A stretch of DNA of 64,000 bases from Prorocentrum cordatum (lineage: Eukaryota > Sar > Dinophyceae > Prorocentrales > Prorocentraceae). Shown here piece by piece: positions 18,225 to 28,950 of the stretch (position 1 is its first letter; the number at the start of each line of letters is the position of its first letter). Under the pieces are notes generated by a model. It did not search any database. It saw only the letters and a program-made list of their open reading frames with translations, and was not told the DNA's origin. The stretch lies in assembly GCA_963575745.1 (NCBI GenBank), contig CAUYUJ010001725.1:196174-260173 (forward strand). Reading direction: 5' to 3'. The position numbers were made by a program, and so were the translations under genes.

Positions 18225-18600
18225 AGGGCCCTCGCAGATCCGGCTCGAAACGGTCCTTAAAAAGATGGGGTCTGGGGCTGTGGCCGTGATGTTCTTCGAT
18301 GCGAATGTTTTCTCGTGATGCGAATGTTGCCTCGTGACGTCGGATCTCAGGGTATACACCGCTCCTAAGCTCAGGCATGGCATGGCATGGCATGGCATGG
18401 CTGGGCATGCGTATCGGCTTCGTCGCCCTGCCGTGAGGGGAATGGATGCCGTGGGGAGGGTGCCTCGGTGCGCGGATGGGGACACAGGGTCGATGCTCGA
18501 GGTTCGGGGACGCCCTCCCTCTTCCGGGACCTCCTGGGGCGCCCTCGTCGCGACGGCGGGACTCCCCGTGAAGCACAAGCCAGAGCACTTCCGTGGACAA
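18225..18600 (+). repeat. Segmental duplication, copy 1
   Basis: Resembles 18970-19500. Shared phrases in order are CTCGCAGATC..GGCTCGAAA, CGTGACGTCGGATCTCAGGG, GGGGAGGGTGCCTCGGTGCG, GGTCGATGCTCGAGGT and GGGACCTCCTGGGGCGCCCT. Copy 1 also carries five GGCAT pentamers at about 18376-18400. Confidence 0.7.
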
Positions 18601-18630
18601 TTTTGGGGGGGGAGGGCGAATGTTATCGCC

Positions 18631-18826
18631 GGCCTAGAAGTTGACACCAACACCAAAATCGGCGGTGTGCATCCACCGAGGGACGAAGATCCTGATCTCG
18701 GTGATGGTGGTAATATTCTGGCTTCCAAGGTGACCGAAATATTACCACCAACACCGAAATCTGGGGGATCATCTTCCCCCTGTGGAGGCAATCCCCTGTG
18801 TTGGTGTTGGTGCCCATTTCTAGGCC
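18631..18826. mobile_element. Full-length foldback element (196 bp)
   Basis: Terminal inverted repeats 18631-18656 and 18801-18826 (GGCCTAGAA...CACCAACACCAA) match at 23 of 26 positions. The inner halves are also complementary (for example TGGTGGTAATATTCTGG against CGAAATATTACCACCA), so the whole element could fold into one imperfect hairpin. No open frame. Consistent with a MITE-like element; no clear target-site duplication. Confidence 0.7.
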
Positions 18827-18841
18827 TCCAAAGGTAGGAAG

Positions 18842-18965
18842 ACTTCGGGCTGCGCACGGACCTCCCCCAGGCAGCCCCAGCTGGCCTCAACGAGCCCCCC
18901 GAGTGGCCCCAGCTGGTCGCAACAGGCCCACCGAGTGGTCCGGGGCGGTCTCAACTCCCTTCTCG
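18842..18965 (+). repeat. Dispersed repeat family R4, copy 1
   Basis: Starts CTTCGGGCTGCGCAC and contains CCCCAGCTGG..CAACAGGCC and GGGGCGGTCTCA. Related to 19930-20095 (opposite orientation) and 28951-29136. Confidence 0.6.
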
Positions 18966-18969
18966 GGGC

Positions 18970-19500
18970 CCATGACCCTCGCAGATCGATCGGGCTCGAA
19001 AAATGCAGCAGAAATATTCGGTTGAGGCTCAGGTCGTGATTCTCTACGATGATTATGTTCTACCGTGACGTCGGATCTCAGGGTGCACGCCCCTCTGGAG
19101 CTCAGGATGGGCCTGGCAAGGGGCAGTGGATGAGTACAGACCTCGTGTCGTGAACCCTTGCCCTGCTTTCTGCATTGTCAACCGCTTGTTGGTTGGCCCC
19201 CATCGTCACACGCTCGCGGTAATTAGTCTGCTTAGCACATCCCGTTGATGTCTTCGATGCATTGGACCAGCCCGCCGCGAAGTAAAACGAGTACAGGCTA
19301 TAGACCTCGTCGCCTTGCCGTACGAGGCCGTGGGGGGGAATGGTTGGCGTGGGGAGGGTGCCTCGGTGCGCATAGGGGGGGCCGTGGGTCGATGCTCGAG
19401 GTCCAGTGACGTCTGTCCTCTTCTGGGACCTCCTGGGGCGCCCTCGGCACGACGGTCCGAGCCGGCACACGCCCGTGGACAGGTCTCTGGGGGCGTGGTT
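18970..19500 (+). repeat. Segmental duplication, copy 2
   Basis: Second, longer copy of 18225-18600 with the same landmarks in the same order plus about 150 extra bases in the middle. No gene recognised. Confidence 0.65.
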
Positions 19501-19684
19501 TCGCCCCGAGTTGCTGGCCGCGCCGGCGCACTCGGCGTGGAGTTCCTCCGCGTCCGAGTGCCCTCCGCCTTCTCACGTCCTTCGCGGCCGCCCTCTCTGT
19601 CCAGTGCCCCCTTTGGCACGCTGGCCAACTCGCGTGTCGGTCGCCTCGATCGCCGCCCGTTGGAGCAACTCTTGCCCATCGGTC

Positions 19685-19850
19685 GTTGAAAGTAGGTATT
19701 TTTGGATTCCCAGATTCCAATCTACTCTCAGCGCCTTCCTACTTCAAGAGTCGAGTGGGTTTCCCTCTTCCCTCCTCTTCAGGAGGCGGGCGGAAACCCA
19801 ATCTATTTCCGACGCCTTCCTACTTCATGTTTCTACATACTTCTTCCGAC
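19685..19850 (+). repeat. Short direct repeat pair
   Basis: CCAATCTA..GCGCCTTCCTACTTCA occurs near 19718 and again, altered, near 19799. Function unknown. Confidence 0.4.
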
Positions 19851-19929
19851 CGATGGGTATGCCTCGCCGCGGAGGCAGAACAAGTTTTCGCCCCGAGCTC
19901 GGATGGCAGGGCTTCGGCAGCACCCTGGC

Positions 19930-20095
19930 GCCGCCTCCGGCGGCTTTGGGTGCTGAGGCCGCCCCGGACTGCTCGGCCTGTTGGAGGCCAGCCGGGTTGT
20001 CCTCGGGGGGCTCGCTGGGGCCAGCTGGGGGCCAGCTGGGACCACTTGTGGGGGCTGTCTGTGCGCAGCCCGAAGCCTCGCAAAGGTCAGGCCTC
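19930..20095 (-). repeat. Dispersed repeat family R4, copy 2 (inverted)
   Basis: Reverse complement reads CTTCGGGCTGCGCACAGAC..CCCCAGC..CCAACAGGCC..GGGGCGGCCTCAGCACC, matching copy 1 at 18842 and the left half of 28951-29136. Confidence 0.6.
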
Positions 20096-20174
20096 CCCGG
20101 CGTCTCGAGGGGACAAAGGCGTCCGAGGATCTGTCGCAGAGTTCGGGGGGCGCTTCCGGGCCCGAGGGCCGACA

Positions 20175-20201
20175 AACGGCGACAAAGACGAGGGCGACGA
20201 C

Positions 20202-20233
<32 letters not shown>

Positions 20234-20234
20234 A

Positions 20235-20271
<37 letters not shown>

Positions 20272-20400
20272 GTGTTGATGACGACGACGACGGCGACGGC
20301 GACGAGGGCGACGAACGACAGCGACGGCGACGACTATGACGACGTCGATGGCGGCGGTTGCGACGACGGCGGCGGCGGCGACGACGACGACGGCGGTGGC
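20175..20400 (+). repeat. (GAC)n microsatellite with GGC interruptions
   Basis: Long run of GAC/ACG triplets. The Asp-rich, Arg-rich and Thr-rich open frames across it are repeat translations. Confidence 0.95.
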
Positions 20401-20598
20401 AAAGAAAGGGTGAAGAGTTCTGGGGGCTGGCGACTCGAAAAGATCGGGTGGTGAGTGGTCTGGGGACGGGGTGGTATGGAGAGGGGTCCTATCGAACCAC
20501 GTGGGGTACCGTTTCGCCTGTGTGTCTGCACTCTTTCCTTTCTCTGGAGCGTATGTTCGCGTATTCTTCAGCCCTCATGGCGCTCATGCTCGTAGGGT

Positions 20599-20760
20599 GG
20601 CCGCCCTTGAGGAGGCTCTCGAGGAGGTCAGGGGCTTGGTCAGCGAGAAGTTCGGCCTCGACGCCGTGGAGGAGAGAGTGTCCGACGTCGAGGCGGCCGC
20701 GTCCGAGGCTAGCAGCAGCGAGGAGGAGCCGCTCGAAACCTCCGGCCAGCTCCTCCTCGC
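20599..20760 (+). CDS. Candidate exon, acidic helical segment (gene unknown)
   Basis: After an AG at about 20597 the frame reads VAALEEALEEVRGLVSEKFG..LDAVEERVSDVEAAASEASS..EEEPLETSGQLLLASG, a GC3-rich, amphipathic, non-repetitive stretch unlike its surroundings. It could be an exon of an upstream gene or of the N-terminal extension of the sirtuin gene 8.6 kb downstream on the same strand. No domain is recognised and the 3' splice point is not defined. Confidence 0.35.
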
Positions 20761-20794
20761 ATCTGGGCGTCGCGGGGTGGCAAGGCTCATTTGG

Positions 20795-21010
20795 GCTCTT
20801 TCGATTTGATTCGATTCGATTTCGATGGATTTGATTCCGATCCGATTTGATGTGGGATTCCGATTTTGGATCCCAATTTCTCAACGGAGGCCTTACAAGC
20901 CTGCCGATTTCCGCCAATTCGGCCTCCCCCGACTTGGCTGTCGATTTCCGCCGATCCATTCATTTCGATCGCCGATCCTTCTTATCGGTTCGATTCTGGG
21001 CTCTCCTGGA
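20795..21010 (+). repeat. Degenerate (GATTC)n pentanucleotide tract
   Basis: Many GATTC, GATCC and GATTT words in loose tandem. Similar tracts appear at 48505-48535, 49078-49100 and 59655-59800. Confidence 0.7.
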
Positions 21011-21560
21011 TTGGGGGTTGAGTGGGGGCACGACGGTTTTTGGGGGCCCCGCTTCGCCTCATTGGGACGGGACGGTCGCACCAGCAACGATGAGATTTAT
21101 CGTTCTTGCCGTGATTTGTTCACGACGCCACACTATTTGTGCACAGCGTCGGCAACACAGTGCAAACATGCAGCCAGAAACGTTTCCCCAAAGAGCCGAT
21201 GTACAAATCCTGGCCTTGCCAGCAGCGGTGCCGAGTGATACATGGCGTCTTCATTTTTCAAATCCTCAGACCCTCCTCCCGCCTCCCTCCTCCCCCCAGT
21301 TCTCACTCGTCCTCCCTCATCTCCTCGCTCCTCCCCTCCCTCCCTCTCTCAGCTCCTTCTTCCACGCAGCGAGAAGGAAGAGCTGCTCGAACCGAGGAAC
21401 TCGATCGCACCATTGATTCTCCTCTCCCTCCTGTCTCTCCTCCATCTCCTCCAACCGTGAGTGGAAGAATGTGCAGCACTGGCAGATTATGGTATCGTGC
21501 TGCGGCGCAATTCGCCTCCAAGAGGCCACTTTCCGCCGACACCCAGCACAGAAATAAGAG
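21011..21560. other. Stretch without recognisable gene
   Basis: Mixed sequence containing short CT-rich segments (21260-21460). Open frames have no domain. Nothing further recognised. Confidence 0.45.
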
Positions 21561-21724
21561 CATGACTGCGAGGAGGAGGAGGAGGAGGAGAAGGAGGAGG
21601 GGGAGGAGGCGGATGAGGACGACTACGATATGGAATTCAGAAGGCAGGGTATTTGTTTGAGGGTTGTTCGGGGTTGCAGTGCATTGTGGATTAAATTGTA
21701 TGTTAGCCAGCGAGGATCCCAAAC

Positions 21725-22410
21725 AGTGTGTTTCTTCGGTCCAATATATGGTGTGCAATCTATATTGTGCAATATATGTCGTGCAATCTGTGGTGAGCCG
21801 TTTTCGCGGTGCAGAATATGCTGTGCAATCAATGTTGTCCAATACAGGTGGTAAATCCCATGTGTTGCAATGTAGGTGATGCCATCTGCGTGTAGCAGTC
21901 TATGGTGTGGTTCGATCGATGGTGTGCAATCTATGTTGTGGAACCTATGTTGTGCAACCTATGCTGTGGAATATATTGTGTTCAATATCGGTCGTGCGTT
22001 ATCAATTGTGCATCCATGTGGTGCAATTTATGTGATGCAATCTATGTTGTGCAGTCTACGTGGTGCAATACAAGTTGTGCAATACACGTTGTGCAATATA
22101 TGTGGCGCCACCTGCGTGGTGCAATATACGTGCTTCAATATATGTGGTGCAATATATGGTTTGTCATTTAGGTGGTGCAATATATTTGGTGCAATATCTG
22201 TGGTGCTATCCGGGTGGAGCAATCTGCGTGTGGTAAGTTATGCCGTGTCATGTATGATGTGCCAGATATGTTGTGCAACATGTGTTGTGCGCTCTTTGTT
22301 GCACGATCTATGATGTGCAATATGTGTTCTGCAATCTGCGTAGTGCAGTATACTTGGGGCAATATATGCTGTGCAACCTACGCGGTGCAATGTATGTTGT
22401 GCATTCCAAG
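21725..22410 (+). repeat. 14-bp minisatellite, ~48 degenerate units
   Basis: Units of 14 bp with consensus near TATGTGGTGCAATA. Because 14 is not a multiple of three, all frames cycle; the Cys/Ile/Tyr-rich open frames (VQYMWC-like) are repeat translations. A related repeat in opposite sense lies at 32725-33000. Confidence 0.85.
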
Positions 22411-22429
22411 TTCAGGCACCGATGTGAAG

Positions 22430-22560
22430 CAACCTACGTGGCGGCGACACGGCGGCGACGAGGCGGCGACGGGGCGGCGACGGCGGCCACATGGCCGACA
22501 GAGCGGCAGACAGGCCCGGACGGCGGGCGGCGACGAGGCGGCAACGGCGGCCTCATAGCC
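22430..22560 (+). repeat. (CGGCGA)n-rich tract with an internal duplication
   Basis: GGCGGCGAC words and a repeated GCCGACAGAGCGGCAGAC / GCCGGCAGAGCGGCAGAC phrase. Confidence 0.7.
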
Positions 22561-23315
22561 GGCAGAGCGGCAGACTGGCCCAGTTCCTTAGAAGAGAGGG
22601 GAGAAACCCGGAGTGCAAGCACTGCTTGGGGAGCTTTATCGCGAGGGCCTTGCGGCCGGTGCCGCCGGCCCTACGACGACGCTATCTCTCTGGAGCCGAA
22701 ACTTTCTCCCAGGGAGGGGTGCCCCCCCCCCCCCCCCAACGGGGGGACCCCCTAGGTGACGCCCCCACCCCCCCTCCACCCCATCAAGCGGCGGAGGGAT
22801 CAAAGGGAAGGGACTTTCTCTCGAGTCGATTACTGCGACGTTTCGATCTATTTGTTTGTCGTCGTTCACCTTTGCCATTCTCCAGGATGCTTGAGCACGG
22901 TGCCCGGTAGGACGATCTGTTGCCGGCGGTCGAGCCGCCGGTGCGGGTTGCCCGTTCGGCGAGCCAATCTGTTGCCTCGCGCCACGATCCCGCCTGAGGT
23001 CGATGCTGCCCTGGATTGTGTGATCTTTCATGGGAGCCTCGTAGGGTCCCACGATTCCTTGAGGTTTTGGGGATAGTTCGTTCAGATTTCGTTGGATCTG
23101 ATCGACAGCTGGAGGAAATCGGGACGACATCTAGGCGAAAGGATGAAGAGTCGACAGCTGGATGAAATCTGGTCAAAATCACGATTATGATAAGTCCGCG
23201 GAGGTCCACAGAGGCTCCCATGAAGGCTCACCCAACCTGGAGCGGTTCCCTTCTCCAAAGTTCGCCGTCGTTGCCGACGACGTCCAGATGACGGTCGCCG
23301 GCGAGCCTGGGGGGG
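22561..23315. other. Stretch without recognisable gene
   Basis: Includes a C homopolymer around 22721-22738 and two copies of CGACAGCTGGA(G/T)GAAATC (23104, 23153). No coding domain recognised. Confidence 0.45.
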
Positions 23316-23488
23316 GGAAGAGAGAGGGGGCATGCCTTCTCAGAAGGCGGCGCGGCTTCTCAGAAGCCCCCGCGCATTCTGAGAATTGTCGCAAGCCTCC
23401 TACGAGGCAACAGACGGTTCTCCAGAAGGCCAGAAGGTTTCTGAGAAGCCGTGCAGCCTTCAGAGAAGGCCTGCCCCCTCTCACTTCC
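23316..23488. mobile_element. Foldback element, family M4 copy 1 (173 bp)
   Basis: Terminal inverted repeats of 36 bp (23316-23351 against 23453-23488) match at 32 of 36 positions, running from GGAAG to an internal palindromic GCCTTCTCAGAAGGC. The interior holds further CTTCTCAGAAG-like words. A second copy is at 62014-62170. No coding capacity. Confidence 0.7.
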
Positions 23489-23559
23489 ACCCTGAGCTCG
23501 CCGCCGAGACGGGACTTGAGATTGATCGGTTTTGTCTCCGTATTGCCCTCCAGGTTGCA

Positions 23560-23829
23560 CAAGGCATCACGTGGAGATCACACCTTTCGGCGAGGCTCCT
23601 GCTGTGCTCGTCCCCCAAAGACGTTGTCTCTGCTGACACCCGATGTTTCCCTTGCAAGGTCCATCGCGCCCCAGGCTCCCAGGCGATCTGGGGTTGTGAA
23701 ACTGATTGCGCGCAGCTTGGGAACGGATGTCCAGTTGAAGAAGCATGGTAGGCTGCTCAGGCGGGTTCAGAGCCAAATGGTCAAGGCTTTCCAGGGTCGT
23801 GCCCGACGCGTGCTGATGCTCCCGTAGTT
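23560..23829 (+). pseudogene. Possible LINE reverse-transcriptase C-terminal relic
   Basis: The frame ending at 23827 reads VVKLIARSLGTDVQLKKHGR..LLRRVQSQMVKAFQGRARRV, which resembles the segment after the reverse-transcriptase fingers in dinoflagellate LINEs (a conserved A-R-D-L-G-V-D-like phrase). No catalytic box remains. The call rests on one short similarity recalled from the family. Confidence 0.3.
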
Positions 23830-25199
23830 AGCTGGGATAAACAATACAGTTTCGAATTTCGCAGTGACGTAGGGCATGAAGCTTGGGCCGCAGCACTGGC
23901 CACACGGCAAACATCAAAGGTCTGTATCGAATGGGTTCGGGTACGTTCTTCCAGGCACCGTCACACATGTTTCTGGCCGGGTCGAGGCTTCGAAGTACAC
24001 GCACATGCCGCCGTGGTGCCCACGTGGACGAGAGCACAATGGGATATAATTTTGGCGCGAGATGTCCTTGGCACCGCGTTCCTCATGCATGCAATGCAGA
24101 ATGTCGTTGTTTGAACCCCTTGAGGGTCTTCTGCAGGGCCCTGCCCAAATTACCCATGTTACTTTATTGCGGTGCGGAGATGTCCGAGGTGCCTGCAGAC
24201 CATGAGCAAGACGCAGGGAGGACATCTTGCAAGATGGTGGCCGAGTAGTTGCCGTGACCACCCGACCGCCGCCGTCTCCGAAACCAAGAAGATGAGACAT
24301 GTATGCTCCAAGACGGGGACAAGAAACCTTGCACCGAAGGGAAAGCTGAGCCCAATGAAACAAAACACCTGATCTGCTGGTCCAGCAACGCGGATTGCCA
24401 TTTCTGTTGGGAGAGCGGTGCCACAGCAAAGCTACACCTGAGCAAGGAGGTGGTGCGCGAGTGCGGCGGATGGCCAGAACGGCAAGGGAGCAAGTACGCA
24501 TTGAACGCGCCATCAGAGAAGATGGAGTTCGCCCCTGGGGGGCTGCAGCGCAGGGCTCGTGTTCGGCGACGACGTGGTGCTGCAGCTGCTGTGGCTCAGT
24601 TCCCCAGGGCGGTCTGAGCCGTCTGTTCGCCAGCTGCGCTACGCCGCCGCGCGCGAGCAGACATCGGCACGTCGACTGACGAGTCCCAACATTCTGGCCA
24701 ATGGCGTCATGGTCTCTCCGAACACCGACTCGCCGAAAGACATACTTGAGCTCCTCGAGCGCGATACTCTGAAGTGGGTCTGGGCTCAAGCTCCGGCTCG
24801 CCAACACATTTTCTGGGCACCTTGTATCGCCAACGTTTTTGCTGCTTGTCCGGGCTCGCTTGAGACGTAATTATGGCGGATGGGGCGCCATGGAACAGAG
24901 CGCCGTACGTTTCGTAATGCCTTGAGTTGTGTCTGTTCCGCCCAATTGTAGGTTGCGCGGTCTCGTATCGACGTAGGTTGCGCATCATTTGTTCTATGCG
25001 TGTCTTGCTTCGTTTGAGTGCCAGCTCACGTGCGGCCTCACTGCACACCACAGGCATGCCACGAAACAGTTCCCACATGTCCCCGTTTGGGCCACTGGTC
25101 TCATCCCTGACCCTCGTTCCCTCCTCCGTACCCCATGCCCCATTATTTAACGATTATCTGATGTGGGATGTCGTGCCCCATGATGGCCAGTTTCCACAC
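23830..25199. other. Interval of probable degraded retroelement sequence
   Basis: Lies between a possible reverse-transcriptase relic and an RNase H relic on the same strand. Open frames on both strands are 60-300 codons with no recognised motif. Host coding sequence is not excluded. Confidence 0.3.
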
Positions 25200-25545
25200 C
25201 CGGCCGACTATGACGACGAGTCTGATTTCTATAGGCCGAGTCGACGCGGCCACATATTGGATGGATGGACCGTCCACTGTAATATGTGGAAGACAGGCTG
25301 CAGGGCTGCTGGCGACATCGCGGCTGACCGCGTGAGCATCATCAAGGTAAAAGCGCACACGTTCCCTGAGACTGCTGGCCCCCCTTGGGTGGGTGGTAAA
25401 CTTGCCGACGCCCGTGCGCAAAGTGGGCCAGCCTTGCACGAGTTTGCCAGACAGGTTGGCAAGGTCCGATGTTCGTACAATGCCGTTTTTAATGCATGCT
25501 CCGCGTGCGGATCATGTATTAAAAATGCAGGGATTTCGGATTAAA
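25200..25545 (+). pseudogene. RNase H domain relic of a LINE
   Basis: The frame reads ILDGWTVHCNMWKTGCRAAG..DRVSIIKVKAHT..WVGGKLADARAQSGPALHEF. The order (D-G helix, W-x-x-W-like helix, IxKVKAH, then WxGxxLADxxAxxGxxxH) follows the C-terminal half of retroelement RNase H. The N-terminal TDGS-type strand is not evident. It differs from the RNase H inside the complete LINE upstream, so it comes from another element. Confidence 0.6.
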
Positions 25546-26014
25546 ACAAGGATGAGTTCATGCATAAATGTATTCATACATTGATCATGTCAAAATTGCT
25601 ACGTGTTTAAAAATCCTATGTATTCAAAACTGCCCTGTATCACGTTCGTCCTCACATCTGTTCTGCCGCCCCCCCGCTCTCCTTGCGTGGCGCAGGCATG
25701 ATGTGATGTCATACCTTCTGGACTCCCGGGGCCCACGTGGTACGGATGTTCCGTCTGCGGGGCAGCGCCCCGGGTACGTTGTCCCTCGCTTTCGTTCCGT
25801 GTACCCATGTCCCAGGGGGTTGGCTATCGGTCGAGGCGTCGTGGGCCCGTTGTGTTTCGTAATGGGTGCGGATCCCCTTCCGCGCGCCAAGCGGTAACGT
25901 TTGCGGGCCCGTCTCACCCGCAACCACCAGCAACGGTGTATAGGTTCAGGTGGATGAGCGAGGGCAAGGGTTAGTCTTAGCCGTGACTTTGAACTCTTCA
26001 ATCGTGAAGAAAGT
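25546..26014. other. Stretch without recognisable gene
   Basis: Unique-looking sequence leading into the satellite; nothing recognised. Confidence 0.5.
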
Positions 26015-28225
26015 CAAGTTAGTGTAGTGTCATAGCTCAGTGTTGGAGACACGGGACACCTGGGCGTGACATTACGTTGTGACACTACGTTACGGTTAGC
26101 GTAGTGTCACAGCGCAGTGTTGGGGACACCTGGGCATGATACGCTGTGGCAGCACGCTACGGTTAGCGTAGTGTCATAGCGTCGTGTTGGGGACACTTGG
26201 GCGTGACACTACGCTATGACTGTACGCTACGATTTGCGTAGTGTCATAGCGTAGTGTTGGGGACACCTGGGCGTGTCACTACGCTATGACAGTGCGCTGC
26301 GGTTAGCGTACTGTCATGGCGTAGTGTTGGGGGCACCTGGGCGCGACACTACGCTATGACATTGCGCTACGGTTGAGGCAGGGGAGAAGGAATCGTTTTT
26401 TTTGCTCGTTTGTTTTTCTTTGGGTTTTGCTTGACTCTGCTCCATGAGAGAGGACACTGCGCTACCGTTAGCGTAGTGCCATAGCGTAGTGTTGGGGGCA
26501 TTGGGGCGCGTGACACTACGATGTGACATTACGCTTTGGAGTAGGCGGGGGAGAAGGAATTGTTTTGTTCGTTTGTTTTTCTTTGGGGTTGTGCTGGACT
26601 CTGCTCCGTGAGAGGGGACACTACGATCCGTTAGCGTCGTGTCATCGCGTATTGTTGGGGGCACTGGGGCGTGACACTACGCTATGACACTACGTTACGG
26701 TTGAGGCGGGGGAGAAGGAATCGTTTGTGTGTCTCCTTTCTTTTTCATTGGGGTGTTGCTTTACTCTGTTCCGTGAGCGAGAGAGTGTTGGGGACACTTG
26801 GGCGTGACACAATGCTATGGTACTACGCTACGGTTCAGCGGGGCGGGAAGCCATAGCTTTTTTGTTCGTTTTTTGGGGGGGTGTTGCTGGACTCTGCTCC
26901 CTGAGAGAGGACACTACGCTACTGTTAGCGTTGTGTCATAGCGTAGTGTTGGGGACACCTGGGCGTGACACTACGCTGTGACACTACGCTACGGTTGAGC
27001 GGGAAGAGTTTTAATTTACTTTGGTCCGTGAGAGGGGACACTACACTACCGTTAGCGTGGTGTCATAGCGTAGTGTTGGGGACATTTGGGCGTGACACTA
27101 CGCTATAACACTACGCTACGGTTCAGCGGGGCGGGAAACCATAGCTTTTTTGTTCGTTCGTTCTTTTTTTGTGGTTTTGCTGAATTTTGCTCCGTGAGAG
27201 GGGACACTACGCTACTGTTAGCGTAGTGTCATAGCGTAGTGTTGGGGACACCTGGGCGTGACACTACGCTGTGACACTACGCTACGGTTGAGCGGGGTGG
27301 AGAATAACTAGCTCTTTTGTTTGTTTGTTTTTCCTTCGGGTTTTAATTGGCTCTGCTCCGTGGGAGAGGACACTACGCTACCGTTAGCGTAGTGTCACAG
27401 CGTAGTGTTGGGGACACCTGGGCGTGACACTACGCTATGACACTACGCTACGGTTGAGCGGGGGGGAGAAGAAATGACTTTGTTCGTTTGTTTGTCCTTG
27501 GGGTTCTGCTTGACTCCTGCTCCGTGAGAGAGGACACTACGCTACCGTTAGCGTAGCGTCATAGCGTAGTGTTGGGGACGCTTGGGCGTGACACTACGCT
27601 ATGACACTACGCTATGACACTACGCTACGGTTGAGCGGGGGGATAAGGAATCCTTCTGTTCTTTTGAGGTTCTATCGGGCTTTGCTTGCCTCTGCTCCGT
27701 GAGACAGGACTCTACGATACCGGTAGCGTGGTGTCATAGCGTAGTTTTCGAGGTTTTTGGGCGTGGCACTACGCCATGGCACTACGCAACGGTTGAGGCG
27801 CAGGGTACAGGAAGAGTTTCTTTGTTGTTTGGTTTTGCTTTTCCTTAGGGTTCTACCTCGCTGGACTTTGCTCCGTGACATATGTGTTTGCGCTGCGGTT
27901 GGCGTAGTGTCACAGCGTAGTGTTGGAGACGTTTGGGTGTGACACTACGCTATGACACTACGCTACGATTAGCGTAGTGTCATAGCGTAGTGTTGGGGAC
28001 ATTTGGGCGTGACACTACGCTATGACTGTACGCTACGGTTAGCGTGTCATAGCGTAGTGTTGGGAACACATGGGCGTGACATTACGCTATGACACTACGC
28101 TACGGTTAGCGTAGTGTCATAGCGTAGTGTCGCGGGCACCTGGGCGTGATTCTACGCTATGAGACTACGCTACGGTTAGCGTGAAGTTCGCGCAGTGTCA
28201 TAACGTAGTGTTTTTTTACGGTTGA
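26015..28225. repeat. Satellite array of palindromic (hairpin) units, ~18 copies
   Basis: Each unit has an arm built of two GCGTAGTGT words, a short asymmetric loop like TGGGGACACCTGGGCGTG, and the exact reverse complement of the arm; in the best units the stem is a perfect 22 bp. Near both ends of the array (26015-26370 and 27900-28200) units follow every 67-70 bp. In the middle, a 60-110 bp spacer containing GTTTGTTTTTCTTTGGG and TCTGCTCCGTGAGAG is inserted, giving units of about 130-180 bp. Loop orientation is the same throughout. No coding potential. A role (cruciform or protein-binding locus, element-derived array) is not known. Confidence 0.9.
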
Positions 28226-28950
28226 GATCTGCTCTCAGCGAGGGCCGTCATCTTGCGATGTAGGATATGTTTGTTGGATTTGGATTTGGACATGGATTTG
28301 GACATGTTGTTTGGACATTGGACATGTTTGTTGACATCACACGGGCGCGTTTGTTTTGATTGTTGCATCGGCCACATGTTTGGGACACGTATAGCCACAG
28401 TTCGTTGAGGCATGCAAGCGTCAATCCCAACAGGGGTAATTTTGCAGGTGGCGTACTCCACCCTTTGATGTGTTTCTGCCTTCGTTGCATTTGACGGCGT
28501 TTGTTCACGGTCGGGATGCACCCTTGGTAGTTTTGAAAAACATGTATTAAGTTTGATTCGCATCCAACGGGCTTCCTCGGATGATACATGGGATGGTCGC
28601 ATGGGATTGTCGCAGCCTTGCCACTTTTCCTTCTCCTTCTCCTTCTCCTCGGTCGTGCCATCGCGACGCACGAATTTTATCTGCTGAACGTATTTCAGTG
28701 CAGTGCTGGTGTGGCGCTTGCGCTGGAAAATAAAGCGTCATGCCGTCCTCAGCATTCTTTGTCCACCCTCCCCCCTTTTCTCCTTCTTTCGGCCCCACCC
28801 ACTCTGGCCCCTGAGGCTTGCGAAGGCGCAATATGGGGCGGGGCCAGGACCGGGATAAATCGTTCCAGAGCGTTCCCGATCGCTGTCAGAGCGTCCCGGA
28901 TCGCTCTGTATGTAATGTCCGCGACGCCCCACACATCCTCAAGGCTCCAG
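28226..28950. other. Stretch without recognisable gene
   Basis: Begins with GGACATG/GGATTTGG word repeats (28265-28335). The minus-strand open frame 28671-28216 has no recognised domain. Confidence 0.4.

Noticed and set aside
23914-24807. 297-codon minus-strand frame
   Set aside because: No domain, no supporting context, and it overlaps a probable degraded retroelement on the plus strand.
26015-28225. CRISPR-like regular repeats
   Set aside because: There are no unique spacers: the spacing sequence is itself repeated and the repeat is a long hairpin. The host is eukaryotic and no cas-like gene is present.
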